A stretch of DNA of 37,769 nucleotides, from positions 1 to 37,769 of the forward strand of contig DAHXNJ010000065.1 in assembly GCA_027365445.1 (NCBI GenBank), in the 5' to 3' direction. The notes beneath the pieces are model-generated. The model did no database searches and had not been told where the DNA came from. It saw only the letters and a program-made list of their open reading frames with translations. Numbering within the stretch: position 1 is the stretch's first letter; every line of letters starts with the position of its first letter. Made by a program: the position numbers and the translations under genes. Of the stretch, positions 1-8,267 are shown one piece after another. Source of the DNA: Candidatus Saccharimonadota bacterium. Its GTDB lineage: Bacteria > Patescibacteriota > Saccharimonadia > Saccharimonadales > UBA4665.

Positions 1-1
1 C

Positions 2-514
2 GTAGCAACAGTTCCTGCTTCAGTTACTACACCAAAATTAATCAACACTACACCTCCTACCGCTCCAGCATCGCTTAAAGTAGACATTGTCACCTCTACT
101 AGTGTAGATTTATCTTGGCAATCAAGTACCGATAGTGGAGCAACAGTAATTGGGTATAAGGTATACCGATCAGGGCAATATTTAACTACCGTTAAGTCAC
201 CTTCATTTACAGATAGTAATCTATCTCCAGATACCTCATATGTGTATACGGTCCAGGCACTTGCTAGTAACGGCACAACATCAAGTAATAGTAGTATTTC
301 GGTTAAGACCTTACCTAACCCTGTTAAAATTGTTGCTAGCTGTAGTTTAGATCTAAATCATGATGGCATAGTTGATGTATATGATGGATCAATCATGTTT
401 GCTCATTGGCATATACCTTCAGCAACTTGCGCTATGGGTGATTTTAATCATGATGGCATAGTTAATAGTCTAGATGCACAGATATTGTTTAGTCATTGGG
501 GTGAAAAAGTATGA
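2..514 (+). CDS. FN3-dockerin surface protein, 5'-truncated by window edge
   Basis: The frame is open from base 2 to the stop at 512-514, so this is the C-terminal ~170 residues of a larger protein. An internal ATG at 242 is not the real start, because domain sequence runs through it. A Thr/Pro-rich linker is followed by a fibronectin type III-like domain (about bases 70-305; WQ, GYKVYR and YTVQA strands). Then come two EF-hand-like dockerin repeats, DLNHDGIVDVYD (about 351-386) and GDFNHDGIVNSLD (about 439-477), each with the D-x-N-x-D-G-x-V-x3-D calcium loop and a trailing hxHW helix. Dockerins are known to bind cohesins, and the next gene, which overlaps it in ATGA, encodes a cohesin-like domain. 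The protein is presumably exported, but its N-terminus lies outside the window. Confidence 0.85.
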   Translation, partial: VATVPASVTTPKLINTTPPTAPASLKVDIVTSTSVDLSWQSSTDSGATVIGYKVYRSGQYLTTVKSPSFTDSNLSPDTSYVYTVQALASNGTTSSNSSISVKTLPNPVKIVASCSLDLNHDGIVDVYDGSIMFAHWHIPSATCAMGDFNHDGIVNSLDAQILFSHWGEKV

Positions 515-1848
515 TTAAAAATATTAAATATAATTGGCACATAGCTCGTTCTGTTGTGATCGTAGGGCTTATACTTATAATGCTAATCGCTTATCCTTTA
601 ATAACTAATAAGGAAGCTTCAGCCTCAACTCAAAGAGGCTCATTATACTTAACGTCATCAAATAGCAAGGCTTCTCTGGGAAATTTAGTGACTTTAACTG
701 TTTTTGAAAACAGTGAGCAGACACCAGTGAATGGAGTTCAGGTTAATTTAACTTATCCTTCGAATATACTTAGCTTCGTCTCGTATAATAGTAACGGCTT
801 GCCGTTTAATTACCCTGGCCCGACTCCAGCAACTACGCAGTCTAGCTTTAATTATGCAATTTTTAGTACTACTCCGCTTACTGGTAACAGAGCAGTCGTC
901 AATGTTGTTTTTAGGGTTGTTGGCTATGGAAGTGCTAATGTTAGTTTAGCTAATTCGATAGTTTCTAGTTCAAATGGTCTTAATATCGGAGATACACTAA
1001 ATGGTACCAATATTACTGTAGCTAAGCCGGTAATAGTTCCGCCAATTGTAGTTATAAAACCGACACACCCAGTTCATTCTGTTAAATCAACTCAAGTACC
1101 TTCTATAACTCAAGAATCTCAGCCATTACCAGCACCTCAAGCTCCTGCCAGAAAAGCAATGCCGGCCCCTGTTATCCATATATTCACTAAGCCTAGAGTT
1201 ACTTCTGTATCTTTCACTCCTCAGGGCAGTAGCCAGCCAGTTGTAGTATTGCCCCGCAATAACATAAAACTTATTGTACCGATTGTCGTTAGGCCAAATA
1301 TTGTTCAGCCAACTCATCAGTTTAGAAAAGTAACACCACCTGATCCAATAGTAAAAGTCGAGTATTTCTTAAATAATAAATTGGTTTCAGTGGTAACGAA
1401 AAGCCCTTATAAATATAAATTGCCGACAAATAATATCTTAAATGGAAACTATAATCTTACAATCAAAACATATAGAGCTGGAGGAGGTAGTTCTTCAACC
1501 CCAGAGCATTTAATAGTTGCTAATCCTTTTTCACTAAATCAAGTTCGTCTAGCGTCTCTACACTATAAATTTCAAGAATTGCTGACTTTAATTGTTATTG
1601 TATTGTTAATCGTCGCTTTCTACATGCGCAGCAGGGTGTCTAGTTTCTTAAACAAAAAACTTGTTAGTGAACCAGTAGTTATTAATGCTCCAAGGAAAGA
1701 CGATGACAATGTTAATAGATATGAAATGCAAACTCCACCATCAGGACCATCGCTAGACCAAAGATTGAATAACTTGCCTACACCTGTTCAGCCTCCTGGC
1801 TCAATTTATGGCCCTGATAATAATGAAGATGTAGATCATAGAAATTAA
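511..1848 (+). CDS. Membrane-anchored cohesin-domain protein
   Basis: The protein has 445 residues. A hydrophobic segment at about residues 13-31 acts as signal peptide or anchor. A cohesin-type beta-sandwich spans about residues 42-152, with the pattern G-x-L-V-T-L-T-V, GVQVNLTYPSNILSF and AVVNVVFRVVG. A long Pro-rich linker (about 170-265) leads to a bacterial Ig-like domain (about 268-345; VEYFLNNKLV, YKYKLPTNN). A second transmembrane helix lies at about 355-374, followed by a ~70-residue polar tail. Cohesins bind dockerins, and the preceding gene ends in a dockerin and overlaps by 4 bases, so a cognate pair on the cell surface is likely (inference). With two membrane segments the cohesin would sit outside and the tail inside. 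Fold assignment is by pattern only. Confidence 0.8.
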   Translation: MIKNIKYNWHIARSVVIVGLILIMLIAYPLITNKEASASTQRGSLYLTSSNSKASLGNLVTLTVFENSEQTPVNGVQVNLTYPSNILSFVSYNSNGLPFNYPGPTPATTQSSFNYAIFSTTPLTGNRAVVNVVFRVVGYGSANVSLANSIVSSSNGLNIGDTLNGTNITVAKPVIVPPIVVIKPTHPVHSVKSTQVPSITQESQPLPAPQAPARKAMPAPVIHIFTKPRVTSVSFTPQGSSQPVVVLPRNNIKLIVPIVVRPNIVQPTHQFRKVTPPDPIVKVEYFLNNKLVSVVTKSPYKYKLPTNNILNGNYNLTIKTYRAGGGSSSTPEHLIVANPFSLNQVRLASLHYKFQELLTLIVIVLLIVAFYMRSRVSSFLNKKLVSEPVVINAPRKDDDNVNRYEMQTPPSGPSLDQRLNNLPTPVQPPGSIYGPDNNEDVDHRN

Positions 1849-1862
1849 GGGTCTTTAAAAAA

Positions 1863-2489
1863 GTGTTAACTAACACAAGAGCTGATATCTTAAAGAAATT
1901 GAGATATTTTGCGACCCCGAGTTGGTTAAGCGGAATAATCGCTGTACTGTTACCGCTAATGACGATAATAGATTCAGGAATAACTGCTCATTTTAAACAG
2001 GTTTATGTTTACCCAGTTGGTTTCTTAATTAATCATGATACAACTGGTATATTCAATAAATACAATTTAATTGTTAAGCATCTGTCACATAATCAGATAT
2101 TGAATTCCTTGTATCTTTATCTTTTTTGGATAATCGTTGGCATAATTGTTTATTTTTTAACCAACAAAGTTGTCAGCTATTTTAAGCATGCAGTAGCAAT
2201 TGAAAAAGAGCTTTTTTATATGAATACTAACCGTAAAACTCTTCTCGGTAGTGTACTTAGAATCTTTGAAATCAGAATCATTGCTTTAATTATTATTTGG
2301 ATATTAGCTGCTATATCTCTTCATGATATTGTTCCGTATCTTTTTAGAGATGGACAAAATATATTTAAAACTTTAAATGTGATGAATGCTATAAATTTAT
2401 TACTTTATTTTTTATTACAAGTATTAGTTATTTTTGCAATAGACATGGCTTTTAGACTATTTTTTTTGAAACCGAGGTTATTTAGATAA
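1863..2489 (+). CDS. Polytopic membrane protein, unknown function
   Basis: The protein has 208 residues and starts at GTG, 14 bases after the cohesin gene. Four hydrophobic stretches are visible: about residues 21-40, 77-102, 134-156 and 173-200. They are separated by basic cytoplasmic-type loops (VVSYFKHAVAIEKEL and the NTNRKT region). I recognise no family motif. Close spacing with the cohesin and dockerin genes and a hairpin terminator immediately downstream suggest it is the last gene of the surface-module operon. A role in anchoring or exporting that module is possible but is only inferred from position. Confidence 0.7.
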   Translation: MLTNTRADILKKLRYFATPSWLSGIIAVLLPLMTIIDSGITAHFKQVYVYPVGFLINHDTTGIFNKYNLIVKHLSHNQILNSLYLYLFWIIVGIIVYFLTNKVVSYFKHAVAIEKELFYMNTNRKTLLGSVLRIFEIRIIALIIIWILAAISLHDIVPYLFRDGQNIFKTLNVMNAINLLLYFLLQVLVIFAIDMAFRLFFLKPRLFR

Positions 2490-2506
2490 GCTAACATAAG
2501 TAAATA

Positions 2507-2537
2507 ATCCTATCATATTGGTGATAGGATATTTTTA
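2507..2537 (+). terminator. Rho-independent-type hairpin after the surface module
   Basis: A perfect 9-bp stem, atcctatca (2507-2515) with tgataggat (2522-2530), closes a 6-base loop and is followed directly by atttttag. It lies 17 bases after the stop of the membrane-protein gene, in the right place to end the dockerin-cohesin transcript. Confidence 0.65.
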
Positions 2538-2647
2538 GCTAATTTCTATCAATATGAAGCTTTAGTATGTCGATTATGGATTAAGTATATTATCGTAAAT
2601 TAAGCATAAGAAACTTCTTGCTTTTGTTTTATTGGCGGACTACTCTT

Positions 2648-3922
2648 ATGAATAGAATGATCGCAATAGAAAAAGCAAAAGTATATGTTGGAGAATCGAT
2701 CCACCGTAAAAAGTACAATTTAATGCCTTCAGATGTATCGGCCGCTAGGGCATATATTAAGGAGTATTGGACTCATTTAATTAGAAATCATCCGGATGAT
2801 GAGGGTAGCTTAATTGGAGTTCCGTATCCGTATTTAGTTCCTTCTTATGCTGAAGGTCATGAATTTGATTATGATGAACTTTATTATTGGGATAGCTATT
2901 TTATGGCTCAAGGACTGTGGGATGAAGAACATAAAGATTTAATATTGGGCATCATTGAAGATCTAGTTTATCTATTTAATAGATTTAAAATTATACCTAA
3001 TTCTTCTCAATTCTATATGACTGGTAGATCGCAACCACCATTCTTAACATCTTTTATCTTAGAAGCTGAAGCTAATTATAAAATGGATATGAATTGGTTA
3101 AATCAGAAAATAGAAGTTGCTAAAGCTGAATATGAAGTTGTTTGGATGGGTCTTCGAAAACCAAATGCCCGACAGGTATATAGAGGCCTTAGTCGCTATT
3201 ATGACTATAATTATCTTAATGATATAGCTGAAACTGAAAGTGGATGGGACATGACACCTAGATTTAACCGTAAAGCCCTAAACTATTTACCGGTTGATCT
3301 CAATGCTTTGTTATTTAAATATGAGGCTGATTTTGCTAGTGTGGCTCGGCGAAACGATGATAAAGAAGAAGCAGATAAGTGGGATAAGGCGGCTGAGGCC
3401 CGTAAGCAAACTATGAATGAATTAATGTGGGACAAGTTTCGAGGCATGTATTTTGACTATGACTTTACTAGGCAAAAAAGGGGAAATGTTTCTAGTTTAG
3501 CCTCTTACTTTCCGATGTGGGCCGGAATGGTTAGCGAGGAACAGGCGGGGGCACTAGTCAAATCAATAAAAAAATTCGATAACAAGGGTGGGTTAGCTAC
3601 AACTGATTTTTCTCCTTTATCTCAATTTGTTTCTGGATCAATTCCTACTCAATGGGCTTATCCTAATGGCTGGGCACCACTTCAATTTATAACGGTTCAG
3701 GCTTTGAATAGATATGGTTATCATAAAGAGGCAAAGACAATAGCTACAAAATGGCTACGAGGTAATTTAGAATGGTTTAATGGCCATAATGTCTTTTTAG
3801 AAAAGTATAATGTTGTATCGCCGGAAAAACCTCCAATAAAAGGTCTATATCCTTCTCAGGTTGGTTTTGGATGGACTAATTCTATCTTTGAACGTTTTTG
3901 CAAAGACTATGTCGATATTTAA
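2648..3922 (+). CDS. Trehalase-like glycoside hydrolase (GH37 family)
   Basis: GH37 trehalases hydrolyse alpha,alpha-trehalose to two glucoses. The family signatures are recognisable although divergent: FDYDELYYWDSYF (Asp82, signature 1 region) and TQWAYPNGWAPLQF (Gln335 onward, signature 2). The catalytic acid lies in ESGWDMTPRF (Asp201) and the catalytic base in EKYNV (Glu385). The spacing of 184 residues between the two equals that between Asp312 and Glu496 of E. coli TreA as I recall it. With 425 residues it is shorter than typical enzymes (about 540), and no signal peptide is seen, so it is probably cytoplasmic. Start chosen at ATG 2648; a TTG at 2618 and an ATG at 2657 are in frame and no clear Shine-Dalgarno sequence decides. 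The substrate could be another alpha-glucoside. Confidence 0.85.
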   Translation: MNRMIAIEKAKVYVGESIHRKKYNLMPSDVSAARAYIKEYWTHLIRNHPDDEGSLIGVPYPYLVPSYAEGHEFDYDELYYWDSYFMAQGLWDEEHKDLILGIIEDLVYLFNRFKIIPNSSQFYMTGRSQPPFLTSFILEAEANYKMDMNWLNQKIEVAKAEYEVVWMGLRKPNARQVYRGLSRYYDYNYLNDIAETESGWDMTPRFNRKALNYLPVDLNALLFKYEADFASVARRNDDKEEADKWDKAAEARKQTMNELMWDKFRGMYFDYDFTRQKRGNVSSLASYFPMWAGMVSEEQAGALVKSIKKFDNKGGLATTDFSPLSQFVSGSIPTQWAYPNGWAPLQFITVQALNRYGYHKEAKTIATKWLRGNLEWFNGHNVFLEKYNVVSPEKPPIKGLYPSQVGFGWTNSIFERFCKDYVDI

Positions 3923-3930
3923 GTCTAGTT

Positions 3931-3936
3931 TATAAT
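3931..3936 (+). promoter_or_regulatory. -10 box for tRNA-Val
   Basis: A perfect TATAAT lies 16 bases before the tRNA 5' end, so transcription would begin a few bases upstream of the mature end. No good -35 box is seen. Confidence 0.45.
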
Positions 3937-3952
3937 TACATTTTAACGGAGC

Positions 3953-4029
3953 GGGGCTATAGCTCAGTTGGCTAGAGCGCAGCATTCACATTGCTGAGGT
4001 CCATGGTTCAAGCCCATGTAGCCCCACCA
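3953..4029 (+). tRNA. tRNA-Val (anticodon CAC)
   Basis: The acceptor stem is ggggcta (3953-3959) with tagcccc (4019-4025), followed by discriminator A and an encoded CCA (4027-4029). The anticodon stem is cagca/tgctg (3980-3984, 3992-3996) around loop ttcacat, which puts CAC at 3987-3989. The D-arm (agctcagttggctagagc) and the T-loop (ggttcaagcc) are canonical. The gene is 77 nt including CCA and reads GUG codons. It stands alone, with no other tRNA gene nearby. Confidence 0.95.
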
Positions 4030-4122
4030 AAAGTTTTTATAGGTTTAGTTTAGTTCCTGTACGCAGATATATTAAAGAGCTAAGGCCTAAATTATGATTC
4101 TTAATTATTTGTAAGACTTTAT

Positions 4123-4131
4123 TGTTAAAAT
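4123..4131 (+). promoter_or_regulatory. Candidate extended -10 upstream of HIT gene
   Basis: TGTTAAAAT (TGn followed by TAAAAT) lies about 73 bases before the HIT start codon and after the tRNA. No convincing -35 is visible. The rest of the 4030-4204 gap is AT-rich with no ORF. Confidence 0.35.
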
Positions 4132-4204
4132 TGAAAATAAATAGGTAGCAATTGTTAATTTAACCATTAGTAAGCTAAGATTGAATAAAAGAAGAGGGAT
4201 TTAT

Positions 4205-4633
4205 ATGTCGACACAAAAGCTTGAATGTTCGTTTTGCAAAATTAAGCCTGAAGTCCTAAAAGAAAATAAGAGAGCGCAGGCTTTTTTAAGCAATCCACGA
4301 AAAGTTCCTGGTCATTTCTTAGTAATCCCAAAGAGGCATATTGAGAAACCTTGGGAACTAACTAACGAAGAGCTAGTTGATATATTTGAACTTATTTTCT
4401 TTATAGAATCAAAATTGGTACAAAAGCTAGGAGAAGGTGCAGATATCCGACAAAATTATCGTCCTTTTATGCAAAGAAACAATTTAAAACAGGATCATGT
4501 TCATTTCCATGTCTATCCGAGGTATCGAGAAGATTATTTATATAAAGTATCTGAAAAATTTGAGACAGATTTATTTGTTGATTTAGACCCAAGTGAAATT
4601 AACGAATTCTCAAGACTTTTAAATGATGATTAA
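4205..4633 (+). CDS. HIT family hydrolase
   Basis: HIT proteins are nucleotide hydrolases or transferases acting on NMP-linked substrates. The histidine triad HVHFHVYPR is present at His98, His100 and His102, preceded by the usual N-terminal motifs: CSFCKI, FLVIPKRHI (the strand with the substrate-side His) and NELVDIFEL. The protein has 142 residues, normal for the family. Start chosen at ATG 4205 because a purine-rich agaagaggg sits about 5-8 bases upstream. A TTG at 4181 in frame would extend it by 8 residues. The stop overlaps the start of the Nudix gene, so the two are probably co-translated. Confidence 0.9.
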   Translation: MSTQKLECSFCKIKPEVLKENKRAQAFLSNPRKVPGHFLVIPKRHIEKPWELTNEELVDIFELIFFIESKLVQKLGEGADIRQNYRPFMQRNNLKQDHVHFHVYPRYREDYLYKVSEKFETDLFVDLDPSEINEFSRLLNDD

Positions 4634-5084
4634 AGATAGCGCTGGCATACTGGTCTTTAAGAAGATTGATGGCAAAATATATGTGTTATTGGTTCATCCC
4701 GGCGGACCGATTTGGGGGCCAAAGGATAATTGGACGATCCCAAAAGGACAAATCGAAGCTGGAGAATCAATGATCGATGCTGCCAGGAGGGAGTTTAGGG
4801 AAGAAGTTGGCTTAGAAGTTCCTAGTGGTGAACTATATGATTTAGGAGAAATAAAGAAGTCTTCAAATAAGACAAATCATATCTGGGCAGTGGCAGGGGA
4901 AATTGATGTTTCTAAGTTTAGTAGTAACCTGTTTAGTCTGGAATGGCCTCCACATTCAGGCATAATTCAAAACTTCCCCGAAGGAGATAAGGCTGAGTGG
5001 TTTGAAGTCAATATAGCCAAATCAAAGATTATTAAAAGCCAATCGGGTTTTTTAGATCGACTCGAAACGCTGATTTTAAACTAA
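4623..5084 (+). CDS. Nudix hydrolase
   Basis: The Nudix box G-x5-E-x7-R-E-U-x-E-E-x-G-U is complete at residues 42-64 (GQIEAGESMIDAARREFREE continuing VGL). The protein has 153 residues. The surroundings resemble the small Nudix enzymes annotated as NTP pyrophosphohydrolases or DNA mismatch repair-type proteins: SAGILVFKK at the N-terminus, WTIPKG before the box, and FPEGDKAEWFEV after it. The substrate cannot be told from the sequence. ATG at 4623 or 4626 overlaps the end of the HIT gene by 8-11 bases, implying translational coupling. Both genes would act in nucleotide clean-up. Confidence 0.9.
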   Translation: MMIKDSAGILVFKKIDGKIYVLLVHPGGPIWGPKDNWTIPKGQIEAGESMIDAARREFREEVGLEVPSGELYDLGEIKKSSNKTNHIWAVAGEIDVSKFSSNLFSLEWPPHSGIIQNFPEGDKAEWFEVNIAKSKIIKSQSGFLDRLETLILN

Positions 5085-5149
5085 AAGTTGCTAATATATA
5101 TAAAGGAAAGTATAAATCGATTATAAGAGATTTAGCTAAAAAATAAATT

Positions 5150-6592
5150 ATGAGCAAATATTACGTAACAACATCTATTCCCTATGTAAATGCCGGACCG
5201 CATATTGGGTTTGCCATGGAACTACTTTATGCTGATGTTTTAGCCAGAGCTGCTAGAGCAAGGGGTGATGAAGTTATTTTTTCAACTGGTACCGATGAAC
5301 ATGGAGGAAAGATAGCCGAAAAAGCCAAGGAACAAGGTAAGACTGTAAAAGAATATACGGATGAGATATCTGCTAGTTTTGCTAAATTAACAAATGTTAT
5401 TGAAGTTAGCAATAACCGTTTTATTAGGACGACAGATAAGGGTCATGAACAACGAGCCACTGAAATATGGAAAAGGTTAAAAAAAGATATATATAAGAAT
5501 AGTTATGTCGGTTGGTACTGCGTTGGTGATGAGGCTTTTTTTACCGAAAAGGAAGTAAAAGCGAACAATGGGGTATGTCCTGCCCATAATCGTCCTTATG
5601 AGAAGATTGAAGAAGAAAATTACTTTTTTAGGCTTAGTAAATACAATGATGTGATTAAAGAACAGATTGTCTCTAATCGGTTTATGATCTTACCAGAGAC
5701 TAGAAAAAATGAGATACTTTCTGTCATTAATCAGGGACTTGAGGACATATCGATTAGTCGACCGAAAGATAAGATCGATTGGGGTATACCTGTACCCGGT
5801 GACTCGACACAGGTAATGTACGTTTGGTTTGAGGCTTTAATGAATTACATCACTGTTCTTGGATATCCAGAACACGAAGATTTTAAAAACTATTGGCCAG
5901 CTAATGTTCAAGTAATAGGCAAGGATATTATTCGTTTTCATGCAGCCATTTGGCCAGCAATACTTCTATCTTTAGGCTTGCCCTTGCCTAAACAGTTATA
6001 TGTACATGGCTTTGTTACTGCCGATGGACAGAAAATGAGTAAATCACTAGGAAATGTAATTGATCCATTTCAGGTAGTAGAAGATTACGGCGTTGATGCT
6101 TTTAGATATTTTATGCTTAGGCACATACCTAGTTATGGTGATGGTGACTTTACTTGGCAAAGATTCCATGATGCATACAATAACGAGTTGGCTAATGAAT
6201 TAGGCAATTTGGTTCAGCGGATTATTGCTATGAGTGTTAAGTATCTAAAAGGCGATGTAAGTAATATTCCTCCTGCTGAACATGATATTTCGTCATATAC
6301 TGAGGCGCTTAATAATTGTCGTTTTGATCAGGCAATTGAAGAGGCGTGGGCTCAAGTGCGGAGCTTAAATCAATATATTGATGAAGAAAAGCCTTGGGTT
6401 ATAGCGAAAAGTGGAGATGTCGACCATATAAACGAGATAATGGGATACTTACTTAGTAGCTTAAATGAGATTGCTGAGCTACTGTTTCCATTTATACCGA
6501 CTAGTTGCAATAAGATTAAGCAAGCAATTAATCAAGAGCGGATAACTATTAATGACCAAACACTGTTTCCTAAGCACGAACTAAACGCATGA
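5150..6592 (+). CDS. metG: Methionyl-tRNA synthetase
   Basis: This class I synthetase charges tRNA-Met. The HIGH-type motif is PHIG (residues 17-20) and the KMSKS loop is at residues 295-299 (DGQKMSKSLGNVIDP). Other family blocks are TGTDEHG, WYCVGDEAFFTE, VYVWFEALMNYI, GKDIIRFHA and RYFMLRHIPSYGDGDF. The connective peptide keeps only parts of a zinc-knuckle pattern (WYC and CPAH). At 480 residues it ends after the anticodon-binding helical domain and lacks the C-terminal EMAP-like tRNA-binding domain. No Shine-Dalgarno sequence is obvious before ATG 5150. Its stop overlaps the next gene (ATGA). Confidence 0.96.
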   Translation: MSKYYVTTSIPYVNAGPHIGFAMELLYADVLARAARARGDEVIFSTGTDEHGGKIAEKAKEQGKTVKEYTDEISASFAKLTNVIEVSNNRFIRTTDKGHEQRATEIWKRLKKDIYKNSYVGWYCVGDEAFFTEKEVKANNGVCPAHNRPYEKIEEENYFFRLSKYNDVIKEQIVSNRFMILPETRKNEILSVINQGLEDISISRPKDKIDWGIPVPGDSTQVMYVWFEALMNYITVLGYPEHEDFKNYWPANVQVIGKDIIRFHAAIWPAILLSLGLPLPKQLYVHGFVTADGQKMSKSLGNVIDPFQVVEDYGVDAFRYFMLRHIPSYGDGDFTWQRFHDAYNNELANELGNLVQRIIAMSVKYLKGDVSNIPPAEHDISSYTEALNNCRFDQAIEEAWAQVRSLNQYIDEEKPWVIAKSGDVDHINEIMGYLLSSLNEIAELLFPFIPTSCNKIKQAINQERITINDQTLFPKHELNA

Positions 6593-7410
6593 TTTTAGTC
6601 GATACTCATTGTCATATTCAATCAAGCGCGACATCGGCCAAAAAAGACCATACTGCTGAATTGTGGCAGAAATCTAATCAAACTACCGATGAATTGGTGT
6701 CTAATGCCCTAATGGCTAATGTTAAAAAAATGATTTGTGTAGGCTGTGACTTAGAAGATAGTTATGCGGCAGTCGCCTTTGCAGCCGATAGAGACAGTGT
6801 CTATGCTTCAATTGGTATTCATCCTCATGAATCAACGGATTTTCTAAGCAATGCTAAAAACAAAGAACAGTTTATTGAACTTTTAGAGGGTATTAGCAAT
6901 AAAAAGATTGTTGCAATAGGAGAATGCGGCTTAGATTACTTTTATAATCATTCAATAGCTGAGGATCAGAAAGAAACATTGCGATTTCAGTTGGACTTTG
7001 CAGCTAAGTACGATCGGCCGGTTATCTTTCATGTTAGAGAAGCGTTTGATGATTTTTGGCCGATCTTTGATTCATATAGAGGCAATATTCGAGGAGTACT
7101 CCATAGTTTTACTGATAGCATCGAAACATTAGAAAAGGCTATTGATAGAGGCTTATATATAGGGGTGAACGGTATAGCGACCTTTACTAAAAGTAACATT
7201 CAATTAGAAATGTTTAAAAAGATTCCTATCGATCGATTATTGCTTGAAACGGACGCTCCTTACTTGACGCCAACCCCTTATCGTGGTACTATAAATGAGC
7301 CAAAACATATACTGACTATAGCAAAGTTTGCAGCTGAGTTGAGGGGTGAAGATATTCAATATATTGCTGAAACAACTACAACAAACTCACACTTGCTTTT
7401 TGGGATATAA
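6589..7410 (+). CDS. TatD family metal-dependent nuclease
   Basis: TatD-type enzymes are TIM-barrel metal-dependent DNases with 3'-exonuclease activity. Metal-ligand motifs appear in order: DTHCH (residues 5-9), SIGIHPHE, AIGECGLDYF (the Glu metal ligand), VIFHVREA, GVLHSFTD and LETDAPYLTP (Asp222). The length of 273 residues is typical. It starts at the ATG that overlaps the metG stop. The metG-tatD order is common in bacteria, which supports co-transcription. Confidence 0.94.
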   Translation: MILVDTHCHIQSSATSAKKDHTAELWQKSNQTTDELVSNALMANVKKMICVGCDLEDSYAAVAFAADRDSVYASIGIHPHESTDFLSNAKNKEQFIELLEGISNKKIVAIGECGLDYFYNHSIAEDQKETLRFQLDFAAKYDRPVIFHVREAFDDFWPIFDSYRGNIRGVLHSFTDSIETLEKAIDRGLYIGVNGIATFTKSNIQLEMFKKIPIDRLLLETDAPYLTPTPYRGTINEPKHILTIAKFAAELRGEDIQYIAETTTTNSHLLFGI

Positions 7411-7428
7411 TTAATAGGTTTTGAAGTT

Positions 7429-7866
7429 ATGAAACTAATACATTCCACACCATCTCAAGCTGAGGTTAAATTGCCACGGGCAAGTATTGAAGCTATACCT
7501 CGTAGAGTTGCTGAGGTAGAAAGAGATGCTGAAATTGCGGTAGCTGTAGCCCTAAGGGAATTAACGGCCAGAGGCATAAACATAAATCCTCAACTGAATA
7601 CACCTCCAGAAAATAAAGTAGTAGAGGTTAAGCTGAAGCAGGTTATTGATAGTATGGTACCGGTTAGCAGTAACGATAGTGTCGAAGCTGAAAAAATGGC
7701 TATTGCTGATCTTGTTAATAATCAACATACCGTTCAAGTAAGTGAATACCAAGAACCACCTAAGCAAGAAATAAGGGATACAACAGATAATGACGGTGGA
7801 ATATTGGATATAGACAATATACGAAAATTAATTCAAGATTCGCTTGACGAAGAAGAGGCAGCATAG
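7429..7866 (+). CDS. Acidic hypothetical protein
   Basis: The protein has 145 residues and I do not recognise it. The N-terminal half is Ala/Arg/Glu-rich and probably helical (about residues 20-50, IPRRVAEVERDAEIAVAVAL). The C-terminal third is strongly acidic and ends in DSLDEEEAA. There is no signal peptide or membrane segment. It lies 18 bases after the TatD-type gene and 21 before the next unknown gene, so it probably belongs to the metG-tatD transcript. No clear Shine-Dalgarno sequence is seen before ATG 7429. Confidence 0.65.
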   Translation: MKLIHSTPSQAEVKLPRASIEAIPRRVAEVERDAEIAVAVALRELTARGININPQLNTPPENKVVEVKLKQVIDSMVPVSSNDSVEAEKMAIADLVNNQHTVQVSEYQEPPKQEIRDTTDNDGGILDIDNIRKLIQDSLDEEEAA

Positions 7867-7887
7867 CTTTTAGCAAGGATTATTCCT

Positions 7888-8259
7888 ATGATAAATTATA
7901 TTAAAAAAGCATTAAGCGTATCTCTTACCGATGAAGAAATTTATAAGGAAATTATTCATTATGAGGCCAAACTAGGTGGTCGTTTATTTGGTAAAATTCC
8001 ATCAAATCATCGCCGTGAATTCTTTTGTCTTGATGAGCATACCTGGGTATGGTACGAAGAGACGTTAGATAAAAATGGTAAACGCCATAATACTACTGTG
8101 AGATATGATGTCCGTCCTAATGGTATCTTTAAGGTTCATGAGAACTTAACTCATCGCCGTTTAAGTGATGAAGAGCTAAAGAATTTTTATTTGGCTGTGA
8201 GACTTTATGGGCAAAAGATACCTAAAGAATTACTCAAATTAGTCCCAGCCAATTCTTAA
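7888..8259 (+). CDS. Conserved-type hypothetical protein
   Basis: The protein has 123 residues with no recognised family. It is rich in charged and aromatic residues, with a compact core (RREFFCLDEHTWVWYEE, TTVRYDVRPNGIFKVHE) that looks like an alpha/beta globular fold, and a helical C-terminus. A good aagga Shine-Dalgarno at 7875-7879 with 8-base spacing supports ATG 7888. It sits between the acidic unknown gene and the cysteine desulfurase with short gaps (21 and 8 bases), suggesting one operon. No function can be assigned. Confidence 0.75.
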   Translation: MINYIKKALSVSLTDEEIYKEIIHYEAKLGGRLFGKIPSNHRREFFCLDEHTWVWYEETLDKNGKRHNTTVRYDVRPNGIFKVHENLTHRRLSDEELKNFYLAVRLYGQKIPKELLKLVPANS

Positions 8260-8267
8260 GTATTTTG

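Noticed and set aside
1126-1317. Minus-strand ORF inside the cohesin gene
   Set aside because: It lies opposite the Pro-rich linker of a well-supported gene, has no domain-like sequence and no ribosome site; a shadow frame.
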